Source: an uncultured Flavobacteriales bacterium (GTDB lineage Bacteria; Bacteroidota; Bacteroidia; Flavobacteriales; CALTNV01). From it: a stretch of DNA of 19,138 bases. The DNA is taken from assembly GCA_943845485.1 (NCBI GenBank), contig CALTNV010000104.1, positions 1 to 19,138 on the forward strand, written 5' to 3'. The notes beneath the pieces are model-generated. The model did no database searches. It was not told where the DNA came from and saw nothing but the letters and a program-made list of their open reading frames with translations. The position numbers and the translations under genes were made by a program. Shown piece after piece: positions 12,879 through 19,138 of this stretch. How positions within the stretch are numbered: position 1 is the first letter of the stretch; each line of letters opens with the position of its first letter.

Positions 12879-14101
12879 TGAATATTAAAAAGTTTAAGTT
12901 TTTAATAAATAGTTTAATGGTGATGAATTGGCCTATCCTTTTTTTCTCCTTGGTTATGGATCATCAATTTCAAAATGGATTAATATTTTTTACAGGTTTA
13001 ATTACTGCTCTATACTATTTTTTACACAAAAAAAACATTGTGTTTAATAGTTATGTTATACTTCCTATTGGTATGTTAATACTAATTTTAGTTGGTGTTT
13101 TTTACTCCTCAAATACTTCCTTGGGTTGGCTTATTTTTTCTAGAAATTTAGGGTTGCTGTTTTTGCCAGCTCTGCTGATGATGAATTCTTTTCAATTAAC
13201 AAAAATAAGGATGATTGAAATGTTTAAATTATATGAAGTCTCTATATTTATTCTGATTTTTTTATCCTTGATTTTTTTATCTATAAATTATTATCAAGCA
13301 GGTTGTTCTTTTGATGTTTATTCTCCAAATTCTGGAGCTTTGGTAAGTAAGTTTTATATAGGGCCTTATTTGTCGCGACCTGTTGGATTACATAATATTT
13401 ATATGGCTTTTTTTATTGTAGTTTTTTTATTGTATAAAATTATGGTTCAAAGGCATTATGGTTCGTTCAAATATTGGATTTCGTTATTGATACTTTTAGT
13501 ATATTTTGGTTGTTTAAAATCAGCTAATTTAACTTTAGTTTTTAGTGTAATTATATTTTTATTTGTTTTATTTAGTTTAAAAATAAAGGTTTGGTTAAAA
13601 ATTGCATTAATATTTTTGATTATTATTAGTTCATTTTTTATTACCAAGAGTAAGGTGCCTAATTTGAATTTTGAATTAGATTACACTAAGCCTTATTATA
13701 ACTCTTCTTTAGAACTAAGAATGTTAACTTGGAATGTTGCTCTTGAAAATATTAAGGAAAACCCTGTAATTGGTGTTGGTACTGGTGATTTGAAAAAAGT
13801 AATGACTGAAGGTTTTGAGAACAAGGGTTTTGAATGGGGTATTACTCATAGGTACGACCCGCATAATCAGTTTTTAAGCTATTGGCTTCAAAATGGAATT
13901 ATGCAATTAGCTTTAGTTTTTTTGCTGTTCTTCTTTCCAATCATCAGAAATACTAAAAAGAAGAATTATTTTATGTTGAGTATTGTTCTTGCCTTATTTT
14001 CTTTTTGTTTGACAGAAAGCGTTTTTATGACTCAGACAGGATTATTTGGTAGTATATTTATCCTTTATGTTTCTATGATTTCCCCCTCAGAATTTAAATG
14101 A
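12878..14101 (+). CDS. O-antigen ligase/polymerase family membrane protein (Wzy_C type), copy 1
   Basis: A 407-residue multi-spanning membrane protein of the O-antigen ligase (WaaL)/polymerase (Wzy) superfamily. About ten hydrophobic segments are visible. The long periplasmic loop (about 255-335) carries the family pattern: ENPVIGVGTGDLKKVM (294-309), then THRYDPHNQFLSYWLQNG (323-340), with a conserved His-Asn (329-330). An earlier GLHNIYMAFF (170-179) is similar to the His-containing segment of these proteins. The ATG at 12878 overlaps the flippase stop; an in-frame TTG just upstream is a less likely start. Whether it ligates chains to lipid A core or polymerises repeats cannot be told from sequence alone. 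Its last 37 bases overlap the end of a second member of the superfamily on the other strand. Confidence 0.85.
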   Translation: MNIKKFKFLINSLMVMNWPILFFSLVMDHQFQNGLIFFTGLITALYYFLHKKNIVFNSYVILPIGMLILILVGVFYSSNTSLGWLIFSRNLGLLFLPALLMMNSFQLTKIRMIEMFKLYEVSIFILIFLSLIFLSINYYQAGCSFDVYSPNSGALVSKFYIGPYLSRPVGLHNIYMAFFIVVFLLYKIMVQRHYGSFKYWISLLILLVYFGCLKSANLTLVFSVIIFLFVLFSLKIKVWLKIALIFLIIISSFFITKSKVPNLNFELDYTKPYYNSSLELRMLTWNVALENIKENPVIGVGTGDLKKVMTEGFENKGFEWGITHRYDPHNQFLSYWLQNGIMQLALVFLLFFFPIIRNTKKKNYFMLSIVLALFSFCLTESVFMTQTGLFGSIFILYVSMISPSEFK

Positions 14102-15510
14102 TTTATCCATCTTTCACAACTTATTAAAAGAGCTAATTGAAAGAAAAATAGTATTGCAAACTTATCAACCTCTATTAGGTCATTTAGTAATAAGTGAATA
14201 ATCAATGTGATGACTGATAAATAATTAGTTAGCAGTATGAACTGTATATTTGTATTGTTTGTTTTGTAATATAAATCTTGGCTTTTACATAGAAAGTATA
14301 TTAACAAGCAAATAAATAATAGTAATCCTATAAGTCCTTGTTCAGCAATTAATAAAAGAAAATAATTATGAGTAGTACTTTTTTCAGGATTGTCACTTAC
14401 GTAAGTCTTAAATTTGTAGTTTGTATATTCTTTATATGTTGGATAGAATGTATTTGTCCCAAAACCTAAAATTGGTTTTTCTTGAAACATGTTTATTACC
14501 GAAACCCATCTGTAAACTCGTTCCATCCCACTTACGTCTTTCATTTCATAAGTTGCTTGTAGGTGACCATTGATATCACCTTTGTTGAAAATTGTTGTTT
14601 CGTAATCAGGTGCGTAGTCTATATAGTTATTATCTTTTATTGCAAAAAAGCAAAGAAATAAAAGACCAATAACAGATAAGTTGATAATTTGTCTTGTGAG
14701 CTTTAATTTGAAAATAATATAAAATATAAACATTAAAAATACAGCTAACCAAGAAGCTCTTGTGAAAGAAATGACTATAGCAAATACAAAAAGTAAGAAA
14801 ACTTGTTTTTGGTATTTTTTAAAAAATAAAATCCAATTTGTATTCGTTTCTACTTTATTAATTAAAAAGATATATGGAAGTATAATAGCTATTAATGTTG
14901 AATAATTTACATGGTTATGGTTAAAAGGAGGAGTTGCATAACTAACATCTTCAAAAGAAAACCCTAAAAAAGCATGGTTTATTGTTGTGTAAATTAAAAC
15001 AATTAATGTTCCTGAAGTATAAAGTATAATACTCTTAATAGCATCTGAAGGAGTTTTATTAAAAGCGTAATTATAGTAAAATATAGGTATTATAAACCAA
15101 ATTTTAGTCAATAAGTATTTTGTGCTTTTAATTGTATCAACTGAATATAGTATTGAAGCAATAAATAATAAAAACTGTAAAGAAATAATAAATATGACAG
15201 GGTTTTTGTAATTATAATGTATTTTTTTGTTGCCTAGTTTACTTATAAACGGTATCAAGACTAGTAATACAATTAATATTGGTTCAGAAAACAGGCTTAT
15301 TCTTGAACCGTTAAAGATATCTACATCAATTGATAGTGGTGTGCAGAAAAGTAAAAAAGAGAACACTAAACTTATTTTAAGTTTAGTAATAAACTGAATG
15401 AATATGGGAATAATAGGTATTGTGAAATACAAATATTCATCAGTAGTTATAACTAATGATAAAGATATTGCAATACTAATTATATAGATTAAAATCAGAC
15501 GGTTTTTCAT
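14065..15510 (-). CDS. O-antigen ligase/polymerase family membrane protein (Wzy_C type), copy 2
   Basis: A 481-residue integral membrane protein with 10-12 hydrophobic segments, clearly in the same superfamily as the convergent gene. Landmarks: PPFNHNHVNYSTLIA (194-208), FTRASWLAVFLM (249-260, an Arg-x-x-Trp segment seen in ligases and polymerases), and a large periplasmic loop at about 292-384. The loop contains RVYRWVSVINMFQEKPILGFGTN and then STTHNYFLLLIAEQGLIGLLLF (378-399) with His381-Asn382. Directly downstream of a Wzz-like gene (one base apart), it is the more natural candidate for the Wzy polymerase, leaving copy 1 as the possible ligase; this division is inference. Its end overlaps copy 1 by 37 bases. 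Confidence 0.85.
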   Translation of the reverse strand: MKNRLILIYIISIAISLSLVITTDEYLYFTIPIIPIFIQFITKLKISLVFSFLLFCTPLSIDVDIFNGSRISLFSEPILIVLLVLIPFISKLGNKKIHYNYKNPVIFIISLQFLLFIASILYSVDTIKSTKYLLTKIWFIIPIFYYNYAFNKTPSDAIKSIILYTSGTLIVLIYTTINHAFLGFSFEDVSYATPPFNHNHVNYSTLIAIILPYIFLINKVETNTNWILFFKKYQKQVFLLFVFAIVISFTRASWLAVFLMFIFYIIFKLKLTRQIINLSVIGLLFLCFFAIKDNNYIDYAPDYETTIFNKGDINGHLQATYEMKDVSGMERVYRWVSVINMFQEKPILGFGTNTFYPTYKEYTNYKFKTYVSDNPEKSTTHNYFLLLIAEQGLIGLLLFICLLIYFLCKSQDLYYKTNNTNIQFILLTNYLSVITLIIHLLLNDLIEVDKFAILFFFQLALLISCERWINHLNSEGEIIET

Positions 15511-15511
15511 T

Positions 15512-16465
15512 TTATTTATCGCCTTTCAATGAAAATATATATGAAAAAACTAATAAAGATAAAATGAAAATAGAAACAACAATAATAGACCTTTTGGGTT
15601 TAGTTTTCTTATAATTAGGTGTTGCATATTCTAAAATATTTAGTGATTTTATTTGAGTTTGATTAATCATACCTATTGTAGTTGAGTATTGACTAAGAAA
15701 TTTCTTTTGTTCTAAGAAGTTATTAATAGATTCTAGGTAACTGCTAGAGTAAAATTGTAATTTATCAATACCTTGGTTAAATTCCTTATCAAACTCAGTA
15801 GATGAGGGGGAGTAAATCATTGTTTTTTGATCTGTTGAGGCTATGTCAACTATAATATGGTAGTCATTTTTTATGTCTTGAATTACTTCTTCATACTGCA
15901 GATGAGTTAAATCATTGGCTATAACTTGTTCATATAGGAATTTTTCTTGTTGTAGTAAGAAGTTTGAAATTATTTCAGAATTTCGTTTTTCCAATAGTTC
16001 AACCACCCTGTTTGCCATTTTAGCAGCTAATTCTGGGTTTTTATGTTCAACTGTAATTGAAGTTGTTCCATCTTCGTCTTTTTTTAGTTTTACAATATCT
16101 TTAAAAGCTACATAAATTGTTTCTCTTTTTATTTTGTCAGTTGTATCAATGTCAAGGTATTCTGTAAGGTTAAATTCCTTTATGATTTGATCTTTAAAAG
16201 CTTTAGATTGAGAGATGAATTTTACACGATTAACATCTATTTCATCACCAAAAAATGAAGTAGGTCTATCACCAAAAATATTTTTAGGGTCTAAATTGGC
16301 AGAATTATTTACATAAAAAGTAGCTGTAGATTTGTAATAGTTAGGTAGAAACATCGCAACAATAGCACTAACTACTGTAATGATTATCGAATATGTTAAA
16401 ACCTTTTTCTTATTATTAATTAAGCTGTTGATTAAGTCTGATGTTTTTATTTTGTTACTTTCCAT
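15512..16465 (-). CDS. Wzz-like polysaccharide chain-length determinant
   Basis: A 317-residue polysaccharide co-polymerase, which sets the modal length of polymers made by Wzy. It has the diagnostic layout: a short cytoplasmic N-terminus, a membrane helix (about 23-41), FLPNYYKSTATFYVNNS just after it (the typical 'P..Y.s.a.l.v' Wzz start), a long periplasmic part with helical/coiled segments, and a second membrane helix near the C-terminus (about 295-313). A proline- and lysine-rich segment (NYKKTKPKR) precedes that helix, as in the Wzz family. No cytoplasmic tyrosine-kinase domain follows. The ATG at 16465 was chosen over an in-frame TTG at 16474; it overlaps the end of lpxD by 11 bases. 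The next gene starts one base after its stop. Confidence 0.87.
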   Translation of the reverse strand: MESNKIKTSDLINSLINNKKKVLTYSIIITVVSAIVAMFLPNYYKSTATFYVNNSANLDPKNIFGDRPTSFFGDEIDVNRVKFISQSKAFKDQIIKEFNLTEYLDIDTTDKIKRETIYVAFKDIVKLKKDEDGTTSITVEHKNPELAAKMANRVVELLEKRNSEIISNFLLQQEKFLYEQVIANDLTHLQYEEVIQDIKNDYHIIVDIASTDQKTMIYSPSSTEFDKEFNQGIDKLQFYSSSYLESINNFLEQKKFLSQYSTTIGMINQTQIKSLNILEYATPNYKKTKPKRSIIVVSIFILSLLVFSYIFSLKGDK

Positions 16466-17405
16466 TCTTTTCAAGATTTGTTACTCTTTCGAATAATTGA
16501 GGTAATTTTTTATATAAAGCTAATAATTTAAATTCTGATCTAACTTCTCCAGCTGGACTCCCAAAGTATTTTTGATTTCCTTTTGTATGATTCGTCAGTC
16601 CTGATTGGCCAAGGATTTCAGATTTCTCACCAATTGTAATGTTTGCAGGTACTCCAACTTGTCCCCAAATTTTACAATTTCTTCCTATTATACAGCATCC
16701 AGCAATACCTACTTGTGCAGCTATTAAACAGTTTTCATCAATAAAAGAGTCATGTCCAATATGAACTTGATTATCTAATTTACTTCCTTTTCTAATTGTA
16801 GTTGTTCCAGTTACTCCTCTATCAATTGTACATAATGCACCAATTTCAACGTTACTTTCTATTAGTACATTTCCGCAGCTTAAAAGTTTTTCGTATTCAT
16901 TATTTCTAAATTGATAATAAAAAGCATCATTACCAATAGATGTATTTGCATTAATTATTACGTTGTCACCAATAATAGTATTGTCATTAATTGTTACACC
17001 AGCATGAATAAAGCAATTTTTTCCAATGACTACATTATGTCCTAAAGTAACATTGGGCTGTATATGTGTCCCCTCTCCAATTGTTAAATTTCCCCCTCTG
17101 TCAGAATTTAGTTTTGTAATGGGAGAGAAGTAAGTAATCAACTTTAAAAAATCCTTAAATGGATCTTCACTAATAAGGATTGCCTTGCCCTTAGGAAAAT
17201 CAATTTCTTTATTAATTAGAATTGTAGTTGCAGCAGAGTTTAATGCTTTTTCATAGTATTTTGGGTGATCAACAAAAACAATATCTCCAGTTTCAACCAT
17301 GTGGATCTCGTTTAAACCTAAAATTTCATGGTTTTCATCTCCTTGGTACTTAGAGTTAATAAGCGTAGCAATACTTTTAAGTGTGAATGGTGATTTAAAT
17401 TTCAT
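16455..17405 (-). CDS. lpxD: UDP-3-O-acylglucosamine N-acyltransferase, LpxD-type
   Basis: LpxD transfers a 3-hydroxyacyl chain from acyl carrier protein to the amino group of UDP-3-O-acylglucosamine, the third step of lipid A synthesis. The 316-residue protein has an N-terminal uridine-binding-like domain (to about 100, with the ALNSAATTILINKE segment). A left-handed beta helix of hexapeptide repeats follows (about 105-275: IGEGTHIQPNVTLGHNVVIG and so on), with KLDNQVHIGHDSFIDENCLIAAQVGIAG. His218 there aligns with the catalytic His of the family (usual context NxxxIAHN). The C-terminal helix includes SPAGEVRSEFKLLALYKKLPQL. Bacteroidota often carry more than one LpxD-like gene, so a related acyltransferase acting on another UDP-sugar is possible. 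It heads the lpxD-wzz-wzy run, suggesting a tie to surface polysaccharide. Confidence 0.85.
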   Translation of the reverse strand: MKFKSPFTLKSIATLINSKYQGDENHEILGLNEIHMVETGDIVFVDHPKYYEKALNSAATTILINKEIDFPKGKAILISEDPFKDFLKLITYFSPITKLNSDRGGNLTIGEGTHIQPNVTLGHNVVIGKNCFIHAGVTINDNTIIGDNVIINANTSIGNDAFYYQFRNNEYEKLLSCGNVLIESNVEIGALCTIDRGVTGTTTIRKGSKLDNQVHIGHDSFIDENCLIAAQVGIAGCCIIGRNCKIWGQVGVPANITIGEKSEILGQSGLTNHTKGNQKYFGSPAGEVRSEFKLLALYKKLPQLFERVTNLEKNGK

Positions 17406-17448
17406 TTGTAGGTAGATATAGTTGACCTTTATTTAAAAAAACGTTTAA

Positions 17449-17482
17449 TTGCTTTATTATTAATGAATTAACATTAATTTTG
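17449..17482 (+). promoter_or_regulatory. Candidate promoter of the TPR gene pair
   Basis: TAATTTTG at 17475-17482 matches the -7 consensus exactly. A TTG at 17449-17451 lies 23 bases upstream, at the long end of the accepted spacing. The box ends 28 bases before the ATG at 17511. The rest of the 105-base gap between lpxD and this gene is A/T-rich with no further structure that I can support. Confidence 0.45.
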
Positions 17483-17491
17483 TTCTAAACA

Positions 17492-17499
17492 CAAAAATA
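17492..17499 (-). promoter_or_regulatory. Possible -7 box for the lpxD-wzz-wzy run
   Basis: The minus strand reads TATTTTTG, an exact -7 match, 86 bases before the lpxD ATG. It faces the plus-strand box across only nine bases, so the two predicted start sites nearly coincide. No -33 TTG is seen, so this could be chance in A/T-rich DNA. Confidence 0.25.
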
Positions 17500-17510
17500 A
17501 TTATTAAAAG

Positions 17511-18440
17511 ATGAAATTTAAAATTATTATCACGGCATGTTGCATGTTTATTTCTCTTGCTCTTTTTTCACAAGATACAGCGAGTCCTAAAGGCCAAGAT
17601 TCAAATCTTTATCAAGTTGGGGTTGAACTGTTTAATAAAGGAAGCTATGATGAGGCTAAACAATTTTTTATGCTTAAAACCGAAGAAAGTTCTGGTATCC
17701 CATTCTATTATATAGGAAGAATTAATTTAGAAAGTAATGAGTTTGAAAAATCGGTGATAAATTTTAAGCAAGCTATTGAAGCTGATGCTACAAATAAGGA
17801 GTTTTATTACTTTTTAGGAGGTGCGTATTTTGCTTTAGGTCAATATGAAAAGTCTATTGAAGTTTTAGATCAAGCAATTGAGTTAGATCCACTTTATTAT
17901 GTAGCTTACAATGATAAAGCTTCATGTTTTTATAAGTTAGATAATTATTCTAGAGCCTATGATAATTATAACAAAGCTATTTCTATTGAAGAGAGTTTTG
18001 TTTACGCTTACAACAATCTAGCTAACTTAGAGAAAGAACAGGGTAAAAATGTAGAAGCAGAAAAATGGTATACAAAAGCGTTAACTTATGATCCTAATTA
18101 TGTATTAGCTCTAAATAACAGAGGAGAGGTGAGGTTTAAAATGGGGAAATATGAAAAGGCAATTGATGATTTTAAACGAGCTATCTCTATTAATAATGAA
18201 TATATTTTCGCATACAACAATTTAGTTGCTTCTTTTATTAAAGTGGAAAGCTATAGAGAGGCATTAGATTGGGCAAATAAAGGGATAGAAATTAACAGTA
18301 ATTATGGCGTTTTGTACTTAAACAGGGGTATTGCTAATGAGATGCTAGGAAGTCCAGAAAAAGCTTGTAGCGATTGGGAGAAAGCATCTCTTTTTGGAGT
18401 TGTATTAGCAAAAAAATATGTAGAGTCTAGTTGTCAATAA
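17511..18440 (+). CDS. Secreted tetratricopeptide-repeat protein
   Basis: A 309-residue protein with a signal peptide (about 1-20, ITACCMFISLALFSQ), so it is probably periplasmic or attached to the outer membrane. The rest is about eight TPR units of 34 residues from residue 33 on, for example YQVGVELFNKGSYDEAKQFF, YYFLGGAYFALGQYEKSIEV and NNRGEVRFKMGKYEKAID. It ends with a capping helix pair, GSPEKACSDWEKASLFG, and a final ESSCQ; this 'AC.DW.KA..LG' ending is common in Bacteroidota TPR proteins. TPR arrays bind peptides or partner proteins; the partner is unknown. The following gene starts 7 bases after its stop and is also a TPR protein, so the pair may work together in the envelope. Confidence 0.9.
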   Translation: MKFKIIITACCMFISLALFSQDTASPKGQDSNLYQVGVELFNKGSYDEAKQFFMLKTEESSGIPFYYIGRINLESNEFEKSVINFKQAIEADATNKEFYYFLGGAYFALGQYEKSIEVLDQAIELDPLYYVAYNDKASCFYKLDNYSRAYDNYNKAISIEESFVYAYNNLANLEKEQGKNVEAEKWYTKALTYDPNYVLALNNRGEVRFKMGKYEKAIDDFKRAISINNEYIFAYNNLVASFIKVESYREALDWANKGIEINSNYGVLYLNRGIANEMLGSPEKACSDWEKASLFGVVLAKKYVESSCQ

Positions 18441-18447
18441 TCAATCA

Positions 18448-19138
18448 ATGAAATTTAAAATGAAAAAAATAATATTTTTAATAATGATGGTTTTTGTTTC
18501 AAATATCATCATTGCTCAAACTAATAAAGATGTTTCTTTTACAAAAGAGAATTTTCAAGATTCAAAAGGATTAAAAGCTGCTCAGCAATCTATTTCTTAT
18601 GGTGATTATCATTTTTTCACATTAGAAAAGTTTGAGTTTTTACAAGCAATGCTTCAATATGAAATAGCCTATAAATTTAATCCAAATAATTCAGAATTAA
18701 ATTTTAAATTAGGTGTTTGTTATATTTATAATAATAATGTTGACAAAGGACTGGCCTTAATTGAGAACTCAATAGAAGTTAATGAAGATGTTCACGAATT
18801 AAAGTATTATTATTTAGGACAAGCACATCATTTTTTATCTCATTGGGATGATGCTATCTTTTTTTATAAAAAACACAATGACGAATTAAATGCTGGAAGG
18901 TCTAGATATGGAGATGTTACCAAGTTTATACAAGAATGTAGAAACGGTAAAGAGTTAGAGTCTTCAAGGTTAAGAATAACCGTAGAGAATTTAGGGGAGA
19001 ATATCAATACTGAATATCAAGAATATTCAGCAAGAATTAATGCTGATCAAACCATGATAGTTTATACTGCCCGTAGAAATACGACTACCGGAGGTGAAAC
19101 AGATGATTATCAAGACGAAATGTATTATGAAGACATTG
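18448..19138 (+). CDS. Exported TPR protein, possibly the N-terminus of a TPR-PD40(-OmpA) protein (cut by window edge)
   Basis: The first 230 residues of a protein that continues past the right edge. It starts with a signal peptide (KKIIFLIMMVFVSNIIIAQ); either ATG 18448 or ATG 18460 (four codons later) could be used. TPR-like helices follow: MLQYEIAYKFNPNNSELNFKLGVCYIYNNNVDKGLALIENSIEVNEDVHELKYYYLGQAHHFLSHWDDAIFFYKKH. After RNGKELESSRLRITVENLGENINTEYQEYSARINADQTMIVYTARR come residues like those opening the first blade of a PD40/WD40-like propeller ('yse..p.ls.dg..l.ftsrr'). In Bacteroidota this order is often completed by further PD40 blades and a C-terminal OmpA peptidoglycan-binding domain, as in PorE-type proteins. 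That completion is expected from family knowledge, not seen here. Confidence 0.85.
   Translation, partial: MKFKMKKIIFLIMMVFVSNIIIAQTNKDVSFTKENFQDSKGLKAAQQSISYGDYHFFTLEKFEFLQAMLQYEIAYKFNPNNSELNFKLGVCYIYNNNVDKGLALIENSIEVNEDVHELKYYYLGQAHHFLSHWDDAIFFYKKHNDELNAGRSRYGDVTKFIQECRNGKELESSRLRITVENLGENINTEYQEYSARINADQTMIVYTARRNTTTGGETDDYQDEMYYEDI

Noticed and set aside
14395..14406. 12-base palindrome ACTTACGTAAGT
   Set aside because: It is within the coding sequence of the second ligase/polymerase gene, a single copy without flanking symmetry; nothing else supports a binding site.

Overview
The window is about 19 kb of strongly AT-rich chromosomal DNA from a member of the Bacteroidota, most likely order Flavobacteriales. 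Evidence: the gene set and order (ftsH, rsfS, birA without a repressor domain, an SRPBCC protein, pyrE, a NUDIX protein; a DUF3822-like gene beside rsmD and coaD), TAnnTTTG-type -7 promoter boxes, the near absence of Shine-Dalgarno sequences before starts, and Bacteroidota-style secreted TPR proteins. Base composition looks uniform. I see no insertion sequence, phage gene, CRISPR array, tRNA or rRNA. Coding is very dense: no stretch over about 110 bases lacks a gene, and most neighbours touch or overlap.

Layout. (1) 1-993, minus: rsfS then ftsH (ftsH runs off the left edge). (2) 1040-1807, plus: biotin-protein ligase. (3) 2862-1804, minus: pyrE then an SRPBCC protein, ending in a convincing intrinsic terminator that lies inside the end of birA. 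(4) 2861-3496, plus: a NUDIX protein whose start codon overlaps that of pyrE. (5) 7602-3473, minus: a tightly packed five-gene run: membrane protein, DUF3822-like protein, rsmD, coaD, secreted thioredoxin-fold protein. (6) 7714-9120, plus: RecD-like helicase. (7) 11375-9110, minus: rnhB then a membrane-anchored protein of unknown function. (8) 11445-14101, plus: Wzx-type flippase and an O-antigen ligase/polymerase family protein. (9) 17405-14065, minus: lpxD, a Wzz-like chain-length protein and a second ligase/polymerase family protein. (10) 17511-19138, plus: two secreted TPR proteins, the second cut by the right edge.

The first 11 kb is mainly housekeeping: proteolysis, ribosome silencing, biotinylation, pyrimidine and CoA synthesis, rRNA methylation, and DNA repair or RNA primer removal. 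The region 11.4-17.4 kb is an envelope-polysaccharide block containing export, polymerisation or ligation, chain-length control and a lipid A acyltransferase, but no glycosyltransferases.

I found no clear new defence or mobile system. The observations most worth checking are regulatory or structural: a perfect 16-bp inverted repeat inside the DUF3822-like gene, a terminator buried in the coding end of birA, and three genes (pyrE, recD-like, rnhB) whose -7 box sits only 4-5 bases before the ATG, which suggests leaderless mRNAs.
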